DNA of 34,534 nucleotides from NCBI GenBank assembly GCA_005786915.1, contig SYCM01000094.1:1-34534 (forward strand), written 5' to 3'. Numbering within the stretch: position 1 is the first letter of the stretch; every line of letters starts with the position of its first letter. Below the pieces are notes generated by a model. That model was not told the DNA's origin. It was given only the letters and a program-made list of their open reading frames with translations, and searched no databases. The position numbers and the translations under genes were made by a program. Origin of the DNA: Bacteroidota bacterium. GTDB lineage: Bacteria; Bacteroidota; Bacteroidia; Flavobacteriales; Schleiferiaceae. Shown here one piece after another: positions 13,125-20,454 of this stretch.

Positions 13125-16100
13125 GTGCGCATTACCCATACCGCTATGAGCATGCACTTCGGGCTGTATGCCCCCGAAGACGTACTTCGCTTTGCCGAGC
13201 AATGGGGCGGCGGAACCCGGCTCATCGCCGCTGAGGTCAACAGCTCAGGCGGATGGCTGCCGCTCCTTCGCCAGGCGCAGATTCCGCTTCAGCCGGCGGT
13301 CGATTGGCGAGCGGGCGGACTCCGTACCGCAGTCTTTTTACCGCGATCTATGGACGCCTACCGCTTTCTGATGCAGTGGGTGAGCGAGATGCGGTTGACG
13401 AATCGAGTAGGGGACTGCGGCGACTGGTTGCGCGGACCGCTGCATCCCGACGTCGACGTGGTTTTTCCGATCCAGCGGGCGCCGCAGCGCCCGCTGGGGC
13501 CGCGCGAATGGTTGGGCGTGCACGACCACGAACAGCTCCGGGCGCAACGGCACCCACAACCCGAGCGAGCGCTGGCATGGAAAACCTGCGTATTTGCCCG
13601 CCCTGAAGACCCCGAATTGCACCGGGTCCTTCGGGCGATCCACCGAAACGGAACCCTGGCCAACCTTCCAGTGCACGAAGTCCTCGAGGAGCGCGACCCA
13701 TGGTGGGAGTCCGCAGAACGCACCCAGCAGCGCTTCGAGCCCTGGATTTGGCGGCAAACAGAGCGCTTCCTTGCGGAACTTCCCGACTGGAACCTTGCAC
13801 AATGGCGTGGGAACGGGAACCAAAACCAAGCAACCTACACCGGGCGGCGCAGCAAGGACCGAGCTCTGCTCCGCATGCTGTGCGAAGACGCGCTCCCCGA
13901 GCGCTACCCCGGGCGCGACCGCGACCCCGTCCTAAAGGCACGGCTCGAAAAGGAACTCAAGCTCATCGAGCAGAAGGACTTCGTCGCGTACTTCCTGCTG
14001 AACTGGGACGTGGTCCGCTACGCCCAAAAGCAGCATTTTTTTTACGTAGGGCGGGGGAGCGGAGCCAACTCCATGGTAGCCTATCTTCTTAAAATTACGA
14101 ACGTTGACCCTATTGAATTAGATCTTTACTTTGAGCGATTCATCAACCTCTACCGCAGCGCTCCACCGGACTTTGACCTCGACTTTTCGTGGCGCGACCG
14201 GCCACGGCTAACCGAATACCTGTTTACCCGCTTTCCGCACACCGCGCTGCTTGGCGCCGTCAGTACGTTCCAGCACCGCGCGGTCGTTCGCGAACTCGGC
14301 AAAGTATGGGGGCTTCCCAAGTCAGACATCGACGAATTAGCCGACGGAAAACTCCGCGACCGCGACGAAACGGCTCGGGCCATCCTGCGCTACGGCCGCT
14401 ACCTGCACGGGCTCCCCAACCGCATGACCTTGCACTCGAGCGGAATTCTCGTCGCCAACGCCCCACTCACCACTTGGTCGACCACCTTCATGCCGCCCAA
14501 AGGCTTTACTACGGTCGACATGGACATGCACACCGCCGAAGACGTCGGGCTGCACAAATTCGATATTTTGGGCCAGCGCGGACTGAGTAAAATTTCAGAA
14601 ACCCTAGCCACACTGCATCGAGCGGGCATTCCCACCGCCGACATTCACGACAGCCAGCGCTTCAAACAGGATCCGCACTGCCTCGAACTGCTGCGCAACG
14701 GAGGCGCCATGGGCTGTTTTTATGTCGAATCGCCGGCCATGCGCATGCTCATGACCAAGCTTCAAACCTCGAACTACCTCGAGTTGGTCGCCGCCAGCTC
14801 TGTCATTCGCCCCGGCGTCTCGTCGTCGGGCATGATGAAAGCCTACATCGACCGGCACCGCAGTCCGGAACTCCGCGCGCAGGCAAACCCCGACCTGCTG
14901 CGCATCCTGCCGGAGACCTACGGCGTTATGGTCTACCAAGAAGACGTAATCCGCGTGGCGCACGAATACGCGGGGCTGAGCTTGGCCGAAGCCGACGTGC
15001 TTCGCCGCGGAATGTCCGGAAAATTCCGCTCCCGCGCCGAATTTCAGCAGGTAGCGCAGCAGTTTTTTGCCAACTGCGCCGAGCGCGGACACTCTTCTGA
15101 AGCCGCCCGCGAAGTGTGGCGCCAAATCGAAAGCTTTGCCGGCTACGCCTTTGCCAAAGGACACTCCGCGTCGTATGCCGTGGAAAGCTTCCAAAGCCTC
15201 TACTTGAAAGCCTACTTCCCCGTGCCGTTCATGGTTGCCAACGTCAACAACGGCGGGGGCTACTACCGGGCTGAGCACTACCTCAACGAGGCGCGCCGGC
15301 ACGGAGCGCGCATCGAACCGCCTTGCGTGAACGACGGGCGAACGTTTACGGTGCTGCAGCCCAGCCTCCGGGTGGTTCTCGGAACCGACCGCATCCGCAG
15401 CTTTGACGCCGAATTTGGCCGGCGAATTGACCGCGCCCGGCAGGAGGGAGGTCCCTTCACCGACCTCGACAACTTCATCGACCGACTGCACCAGCCGGGA
15501 GCGCCCGTCGCCCTCGACTCGCTGCTGCTCCTGATCCGGGCTGAAGCTTTTCGCTTCACGGGCCGCTCCATGCGCACGCTTCTTTGGGCGGCCCACCGGC
15601 GCCTGGGCCACCGCCCGCCGCCGGCGCCCGGCCCCAGCCTGTTCGACGAAGGCGAAGCGCCCAAGTCGACCCTGAACGAAGTCCCTTTACTGAAAACCAG
15701 TGAATTAGAGCGAGCCTACGAGCAAATCGAGCTTTTTGGATTTCCGCTTTGCGATCCGTTTTGGTTATTCCAACTTCCTGAAATTCAATCCTCAATTGAC
15801 CCCGAGAACTGGGCGAAGCACCACGGAACCTCCATCGAGACCCTGGGCTACCTCGTAAGCCTCAAAAACACCAAAACGCAACGCGGCGACTGGATGCAAA
15901 TCGGAACTTTTGAGGACCGCCGCGGCGTTGTATTCGACGTGGTCCTTTTTCCGCCCGCCGTGGCGCGCCACGCCATACGCCGCCGCGGGATTTACTTGAT
16001 GCGCGGTCGAATTTCGGTCGAATACGGCTACGCCAGCCTTGACGTCCAGTACCTGGAGCGCGCAGCCGCCAAATTGGATCCGCGGTTTGACGAGACGCCT

Positions 16101-16187
16101 GCACACCTGATGCCGGTGGCCACGCGGTCAGGCCGCGGCATGACGGTGGGACGAAATCCGATTAAATCGCTGCTCCGCGGTTCCTAA
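13125..16187 (+). CDS. dnaE2: DnaE2-like error-prone DNA polymerase III alpha subunit with degenerate PHP domain
   Basis: C-family polymerase of about 1020 aa. I chose the GTG at 13125 because its MRITHTAMSMHFG aligns with the HTxxS start of the PHP domain in related alpha subunits; the open frame itself begins at a TTG at 13086 inside SRAP. The second conserved PHP motif, usually LTDHN-like, reads AAEVN, so PHP metal binding is probably lost. The palm is intact: GRGSGANSMVAY, PPDFDLDFSW (two catalytic Asp) and HKFDILGQRGL (third Asp). The finger/OB parts include SFAGYAFAKGHSASYAVES and LGYLVSLKNTKT. It is shorter than replicative DnaE (about 1160 aa) and lacks the C-terminal tau-binding part, as expected for the DnaE2/ImuC class. 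Last gene of the S24-PolY-SRAP cassette. Confidence 0.93.
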   Translation: MRITHTAMSMHFGLYAPEDVLRFAEQWGGGTRLIAAEVNSSGGWLPLLRQAQIPLQPAVDWRAGGLRTAVFLPRSMDAYRFLMQWVSEMRLTNRVGDCGDWLRGPLHPDVDVVFPIQRAPQRPLGPREWLGVHDHEQLRAQRHPQPERALAWKTCVFARPEDPELHRVLRAIHRNGTLANLPVHEVLEERDPWWESAERTQQRFEPWIWRQTERFLAELPDWNLAQWRGNGNQNQATYTGRRSKDRALLRMLCEDALPERYPGRDRDPVLKARLEKELKLIEQKDFVAYFLLNWDVVRYAQKQHFFYVGRGSGANSMVAYLLKITNVDPIELDLYFERFINLYRSAPPDFDLDFSWRDRPRLTEYLFTRFPHTALLGAVSTFQHRAVVRELGKVWGLPKSDIDELADGKLRDRDETARAILRYGRYLHGLPNRMTLHSSGILVANAPLTTWSTTFMPPKGFTTVDMDMHTAEDVGLHKFDILGQRGLSKISETLATLHRAGIPTADIHDSQRFKQDPHCLELLRNGGAMGCFYVESPAMRMLMTKLQTSNYLELVAASSVIRPGVSSSGMMKAYIDRHRSPELRAQANPDLLRILPETYGVMVYQEDVIRVAHEYAGLSLAEADVLRRGMSGKFRSRAEFQQVAQQFFANCAERGHSSEAAREVWRQIESFAGYAFAKGHSASYAVESFQSLYLKAYFPVPFMVANVNNGGGYYRAEHYLNEARRHGARIEPPCVNDGRTFTVLQPSLRVVLGTDRIRSFDAEFGRRIDRARQEGGPFTDLDNFIDRLHQPGAPVALDSLLLLIRAEAFRFTGRSMRTLLWAAHRRLGHRPPPAPGPSLFDEGEAPKSTLNEVPLLKTSELERAYEQIELFGFPLCDPFWLFQLPEIQSSIDPENWAKHHGTSIETLGYLVSLKNTKTQRGDWMQIGTFEDRRGVVFDVVLFPPAVARHAIRRRGIYLMRGRISVEYGYASLDVQYLERAAAKLDPRFDETPAHLMPVATRSGRGMTVGRNPIKSLLRGS

Positions 16188-16362
16188 GCGCGCAGATAAA
16201 AAAAAAGTAAATCCGGAAAAATCCGAATAGGTAGTGCGAAAAAAATGCCGGGAACTCGCCAACGTCATTAGGTTATATCCGAATTCCCAATTTTTAAAAC
16301 GCCGTTATCCTATAATATATATTATGTTAATTAACAATTCCACCCATCCGCCCTCCAGCCAT
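16188..16362. other. AT-rich convergent spacer after dnaE2
   Basis: No gene is recognised in these 175 bp between dnaE2 and the TPR gene's terminator. The stretch holds A-runs, two ATCCGAAT copies, the 14-bp palindrome ATAATATATATTAT (16312-16325) and GTTAATTAAC (16326-16335). The latter is part of TTAATTAACAATT, which also occurs upstream of ssb. I see no clear dnaE2 terminator. Confidence 0.5.
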
Positions 16363-16388
16363 AAAAAAAGCCCGCACATGGCGGGCTT
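16363..16388 (-). terminator. Rho-independent terminator of the TPR gene
   Basis: On the minus strand an 8-bp stem AAGCCCGC/GCGGGCTT with a 5-nt loop is followed by a run of seven T. It lies about 20 bp after the stop of the TPR gene. Confidence 0.85.
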
Positions 16389-16409
16389 CTCTACTCAATC
16401 CTAAGGGAC

Positions 16410-17708
16410 CTACTTCAGCGCGGCGATTTCTGCAGCAATGCGCTTCACATCCTCGTACTTGCTCAACTTGTAGTACACTTCGCGCAGCGCCTCCAGCGTA
16501 CTCAAGTCTTTTGGGTTCACAGCGTACGAACGCTCGAAGTACGACAGCGCCTTTTGGAGCTCGGCATTCTTCTTTTTGTCCAGGTCGTCAAACTGCTTCT
16601 GCGTAGCGTTTCGCGGTAAGCTGTTGATCTGCTCGACGAATTTGTTGCTTTCGTCGATGTACACCAGGCCAAGCATATAAATGGCGTCCACGTACTTTTC
16701 GTCAGCAGCAATCGCCTTTTGGTAGTACTCGATGCCCTTGGCGACGTTCTTTAGTTTTTGGTGGTACAAAAAACCGGCATTGTACAGGTACAGCGGATTG
16801 TTCGGCTCTTTCGTTAGGGCCTCGTCCAGCTTGGCAATGGCGCCCGAAAAGTCCTCGCGGTCGAGGTATGCTTGGAGCTCAAGCTTGAGCAGGTCGTCGT
16901 TCGCCGGAAACTTCGCGCGGGCCACCTTAATCAGGGCGTCAAAATCCGCTACGCGCTTTTCTTCGATGTACATGAACAGGAGGCGCACGTAAAAATCCCC
17001 GAGAATACTCTCGGAACGCTGAGGATCGCTCGCCTTTTCCATCTTGAGGTACATGTCCAGGGTGGCTTTGTCGGGAAACGGGTAGCGCTTGCCGTCTTCC
17101 GCCAGCACGGCAGTCCACTGAATGCCCTTGTATTCGAGTTCGATCAACCTTTTAAACATCGCTTCAGCCTTGGCCTTGTCGCCCAACTCCGACGACAGGT
17201 ATGCGACGTACGACATGTTGGTCGTGTCCAGCTGACCCACCTTGGCGCGGGTGGCCACCGCACGCTCGTAGGCCGATACCGCTGATTTCTTATCGTTTTG
17301 GTTGAAGTTGAAATCTTCAGCCAATTGCACGTAGGCTTGGGCCAGAACTGGGAGCTTTTCCTGCGAAGCCGTACCCAGCTTTACTTTGCCCAGCTTGGTT
17401 TCGTAGTCCAGCAAATCCGAGTACGCGGCCACGGCCTCGTTCAAGGTTTCGAGGTTTTTGCTCGACGGATCGTTGAACAAAGCATAGTACACGTCGCCGC
17501 GGTACAAATAGTACTTCGGCATAAGCTTCGGATTGCGGGCTTCTGGCGCAATCGCGTCAATCCCCTTTTTGGCTTCATCGATGTACTTTTTGGCTTCGGC
17601 GAGGTCGCCGGCGTTCAAGGCAATTTTCGCACTTGAAATGGTGGGGCCGTCTTGGGCCTGCGCCAGGAGCGCAGCGCCAGCAAATGCGGCATAGAGGACC
17701 TTTTTCAT
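16410..17708 (-). CDS. Exported TPR-repeat protein
   Basis: Protein of about 432 aa. The N-terminus MKKVLYAAFAGAALLAQAQ is a signal peptide, so I start at the ATG at 17708 rather than at the frame opening at 17762. The rest is almost entirely helical tetratricopeptide-like repeats, for example SAVSAYERAVATRAKVGQLD, SGAIAKLDEALTKEPNNPL, AKGIEYYQKAIAADEKYVDA and ALSYFERSYAVNPKDLSTL. Such periplasmic TPR proteins are abundant in Bacteroidota and act as scaffolds; the partner here is unknown. It lies downstream of gyrA but has its own -7 box (TATATTTG) 16 nt before the ATG and a clear terminator, so it is a single-gene unit. Confidence 0.85.
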   Translation of the reverse strand: MKKVLYAAFAGAALLAQAQDGPTISSAKIALNAGDLAEAKKYIDEAKKGIDAIAPEARNPKLMPKYYLYRGDVYYALFNDPSSKNLETLNEAVAAYSDLLDYETKLGKVKLGTASQEKLPVLAQAYVQLAEDFNFNQNDKKSAVSAYERAVATRAKVGQLDTTNMSYVAYLSSELGDKAKAEAMFKRLIELEYKGIQWTAVLAEDGKRYPFPDKATLDMYLKMEKASDPQRSESILGDFYVRLLFMYIEEKRVADFDALIKVARAKFPANDDLLKLELQAYLDREDFSGAIAKLDEALTKEPNNPLYLYNAGFLYHQKLKNVAKGIEYYQKAIAADEKYVDAIYMLGLVYIDESNKFVEQINSLPRNATQKQFDDLDKKKNAELQKALSYFERSYAVNPKDLSTLEALREVYYKLSKYEDVKRIAAEIAALK

Positions 17709-17724
17709 AACTACGGATTTAGCG

Positions 17725-17732
17725 CAAATATA
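17725..17732 (-). promoter_or_regulatory. -7 box of the TPR gene
   Basis: TATATTTG on the minus strand is an exact consensus match, 16 nt before the ATG at 17708. The stretch ATATTTGCGCTAAAT is also found at the yqgE promoter. Confidence 0.7.
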
Positions 17733-17781
17733 AAGGCCCTGAACCTCGTGGCCTTTAACCAAATCAAAAAGTTAACGGCGC

Positions 17782-20292
17782 TTATTCCGTGGCCCCGTCT
17801 GCCCCTTCGGCCTCGGGAATCGCTCCCTCGGCACCTTCGATTGCTTCCTCAGGCTCTGAGGCCGGAACTTTGGCTACCGAAGCAATTAATTCGCCCGACT
17901 TGAGATTAATGAGGCGCACCCCTTGGGTAGCGCGGCCCATGACGCGCAAATCAGCAGCCGCCATGCGTATCATGATTCCGCGCTTCGTAGTGATCATCAA
18001 ATCGTCCTCGTCGGTGATGTCTTTGACTGCAATCACGTCGCCGGTTTTGTCGGTGACATTGAGCGTCTTAACACCCTTTCCTCCTCGGTTGGTGATACGG
18101 TAGTCCTCGACCAGCGTGCGCTTTCCGTAGCCGTTTTCGCTCACCACTAAAATGGAATCCTGCTCGCTTTCTGCACACACCATTCCTACCACTTCATCGT
18201 TCTCTGTATCGAGAGCCATGGCGCGCACACCAGACGCTCCACGGCCCATCGGGCGAACCTTCGTTTCAGGGAATCGAATCGCCTTCCCGCTGCGCACCGC
18301 CATGATGATTTCGTTGTTGCCGTTGGTCAAACGGGCCTCCAAAAGGCGGTCTCCGTCGCGGACGCCGATCGCGTGAATTCCGTTGGCGCGCGGACGGCTG
18401 TATGCTTCCAAGGTCGTCTTCTTAATGATGCCCTTGACGGTACACAGTACCACGTAGTGGCTGTTGACGTACTCTTCGTCCTTTAAATCTTTAGTATTGA
18501 TGAAGGCGCGAACCTTGTCGTCGCTCGGCAAGTTGATCAAATTGACGATTGCCTTGCCTTTGCTCGTGCGGTTTCCCTCCGGAATCTCGTATACACGCAA
18601 CCAGAAGCAACGACCTTGTTCGGTAAAGAGCAGCATGTAATTATGGTTCGTGGCTACAAACACGTGCTCAATAAAGTCCTCGTCGCGGGTGGTGGCACCG
18701 CGCGATCCCACTCCTCCTCTACTCTGCGTTTTGTAATCCGTCAGCGGGGTGCGCTTGACGTAGCCCATGTGCGAAATGGTGATGACGACCTCTTCGTCGG
18801 CAATCATGTCTTCCATGCGCATGTCGCCACCCGAAAAGTCAATTTCGGTGCGGCGCTCGTCCCCGTACTTATCCCGAACTTCAATCAGCTCATCTTTAAT
18901 GATTTGCATGCGCAAATCAACTTCGTTCAAAATGCGCTGTAGGTAGGTAATTTGCTCCATGAGCTCGTTGTACTCCGCCTTGATTTTGTCGCGTTCGAGG
19001 CCGGTGAGCTTTTGAAGGCGCAGGTCCAAAATGGCCTTCGCTTGAATTTCGCTGAGGCCAAAATTGCTCATCAAGCCGTCTTTGGCCGCGTCCACCGTTT
19101 CGGAACCGCGAATCAATTTGATTACGGCGTCGAGGTGATCGATGGCGATCAAGAGGCCCTCTAGTACGTGGGCACGCTTTTGCGCCTCGGCGAGTTCATA
19201 CTTCGAGCGGCGAACGACGACCTCGTGGCGGTGCTCCACGAAGTGCTTGATCATGTCCTTTAGGTTGAGCATCATCGGGCGGCCGTTGACCAAGGCAATG
19301 TTGTTCACGCTAAAGCTCGACTGGAGCTGGGTGTACTTGTACAGCTTGTTGAGCACCACATTGGGCACTGCCTCGCGCTTGCACACGTAAACGATGCGCA
19401 TGCCGTTACGGTCCGATTCGTCCCGAATGTCGGCTATGCCGTCCAGCTTTTTCTCGTCGACGAGGTCAGCCGTTTTCTTAATCATCTCGGCCTTGTTGAC
19501 CTGGTACGGAATTTCCGTAACGATGATGCAGTCGCGGCCATTCACCTCTTCAATGTGGGCCTTGGCGCGGAGTACGATGCGCCCGCGTCCGGTTTCAAAG
19601 GCTTCGCGAACACCGTCGTAGCCATATATGGTGCCGCCCGTGGGGAAGTCGGGGGCCGTGATGTGCTTCATCAAATCCACGACTTCGACGTCGTTGTTTT
19701 CGATGTAGGCGACCGTGGCGTTGATCGACTCTGTGAGGTTGTGCGGAGGCATGTTCGTCGCCATACCCACAGCAATACCGGAGGATCCGTTGACGAGAAG
19801 GGCGGGAATCCGGGTAGGAAGAACGGTCGGCTCCTCACGCGAGTCGTCGTAGTTCAGCTTAAAATCCACGGTGTCCTTGTCGATGTCGCGCACCAACTCT
19901 TCGGTAATCTTGCGCATGCGCACTTCGGTGTAGCGCATCGCGGCAGGAGCGTCACCGTCCATCGATCCAAAGTTCCCTTGGCCGTCGACTAGCATGTAGC
20001 GCAGGCTCCACTCTTGGGCCATGCGCACAATGGTGTCGTATATGGCGGAGTCTCCGTGCGGGTGATACTTACCCATCACCTCGCCAACTACTAGTGCCGA
20101 CTTCTTATAGGCTTTGTAGGAGTGGTTGCCCATTTCGTTCATCCCAAAGAGGACGCGGCGGTGAACGGGTTTGAGACCGTCGCGCACGTCGGGGAGGGCG
20201 CGCGAAACAATTACCGACATGGAGTAGTCGATGTAGGAGGTCTTCATCTCCTCCTCAATATTTATAGGTATAATGCGTTCGCCTTCGGCCAT
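17782..20292 (-). CDS. gyrA: DNA gyrase subunit A
   Basis: Type II topoisomerase subunit of 836 aa that cuts and rejoins DNA during negative supercoiling. The active-site Tyr121 lies in AAMRYTEVRM. The quinolone-resistance region reads GKYHPHGDSAIYDTIVRMAQ, with Ser82 as in quinolone-sensitive enzymes. The C-terminal beta-pinwheel is present, including ITNRGGKGVKTLNV and MGRATQGVRLINL. The GyrA-box position reads QSRGGVG rather than QRRGGKG. The tail is acidic and repetitive (EEAIEGAEGAIPEAEGAD), a feature known to tune wrapping in other gyrases. The promoter has a perfect -7 box 25 nt upstream of the ATG preceded by two direct repeats. Divergent from clpC. Confidence 0.98.
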   Translation of the reverse strand: MAEGERIIPINIEEEMKTSYIDYSMSVIVSRALPDVRDGLKPVHRRVLFGMNEMGNHSYKAYKKSALVVGEVMGKYHPHGDSAIYDTIVRMAQEWSLRYMLVDGQGNFGSMDGDAPAAMRYTEVRMRKITEELVRDIDKDTVDFKLNYDDSREEPTVLPTRIPALLVNGSSGIAVGMATNMPPHNLTESINATVAYIENNDVEVVDLMKHITAPDFPTGGTIYGYDGVREAFETGRGRIVLRAKAHIEEVNGRDCIIVTEIPYQVNKAEMIKKTADLVDEKKLDGIADIRDESDRNGMRIVYVCKREAVPNVVLNKLYKYTQLQSSFSVNNIALVNGRPMMLNLKDMIKHFVEHRHEVVVRRSKYELAEAQKRAHVLEGLLIAIDHLDAVIKLIRGSETVDAAKDGLMSNFGLSEIQAKAILDLRLQKLTGLERDKIKAEYNELMEQITYLQRILNEVDLRMQIIKDELIEVRDKYGDERRTEIDFSGGDMRMEDMIADEEVVITISHMGYVKRTPLTDYKTQSRGGVGSRGATTRDEDFIEHVFVATNHNYMLLFTEQGRCFWLRVYEIPEGNRTSKGKAIVNLINLPSDDKVRAFINTKDLKDEEYVNSHYVVLCTVKGIIKKTTLEAYSRPRANGIHAIGVRDGDRLLEARLTNGNNEIIMAVRSGKAIRFPETKVRPMGRGASGVRAMALDTENDEVVGMVCAESEQDSILVVSENGYGKRTLVEDYRITNRGGKGVKTLNVTDKTGDVIAVKDITDEDDLMITTKRGIMIRMAAADLRVMGRATQGVRLINLKSGELIASVAKVPASEPEEAIEGAEGAIPEAEGADGATE

Positions 20293-20317
20293 AATGTCAG
20301 TTAACTAGTATATCATT

Positions 20318-20325
20318 CAAAAATA
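20318..20325 (-). promoter_or_regulatory. -7 box of gyrA
   Basis: TATTTTTG on the minus strand is an exact TAnnTTTG match, 25 nt before the gyrA ATG. Confidence 0.7.
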
Positions 20326-20362
20326 CGCGGCGGACCTCGGTTGATGCGCGGCGGAGCCTCGG
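20326..20362 (-). repeat. Two direct repeats abutting the gyrA -7 box
   Basis: Reading on the minus strand, CCGAGGCTCCGCCGCG is followed by a 6-bp spacer and then CCGAGGTCCGCCGCG, which touches the TATTTTTG box. The copies differ by one inserted base. Their period is about 22 bp, roughly two helical turns, so they could bind a regulator on one face of the DNA. Confidence 0.6.
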
Positions 20363-20441
20363 ATTTTCTAGGGTTTTATGCACAATTTGATGTTTATAAA
20401 TAAGACGTCGCATTCCGCGTCGGGACATGGCACAGCATTGG

Positions 20442-20449
20442 TTACTTTG
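20442..20449 (+). promoter_or_regulatory. Probable -7 box of clpC
   Basis: TTACTTTG has one mismatch to TAnnTTTG and ends 5 nt before the clpC ATG. Confidence 0.5.
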
Positions 20450-20454
20450 GGGGT

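Noticed and set aside
14604..15611. 335-codon open frame antisense to dnaE2
   Set aside because: It mirrors the codon bias of dnaE2, has no recognisable domain, and the sense gene has clear catalytic motifs throughout.
10245..16187. Prophage origin for the XRE-S24 repressor region
   Set aside because: No integrase, structural, lysis or packaging genes are near; the repressor is followed directly by repair genes.
18900..18945. Deviating GyrA box (QSRGGVG, encoded near 18700-18720) as a sign of a non-gyrase enzyme
   Set aside because: As far as I recall this form is common in Bacteroidota GyrA, and the pinwheel and acidic tail fit gyrase.
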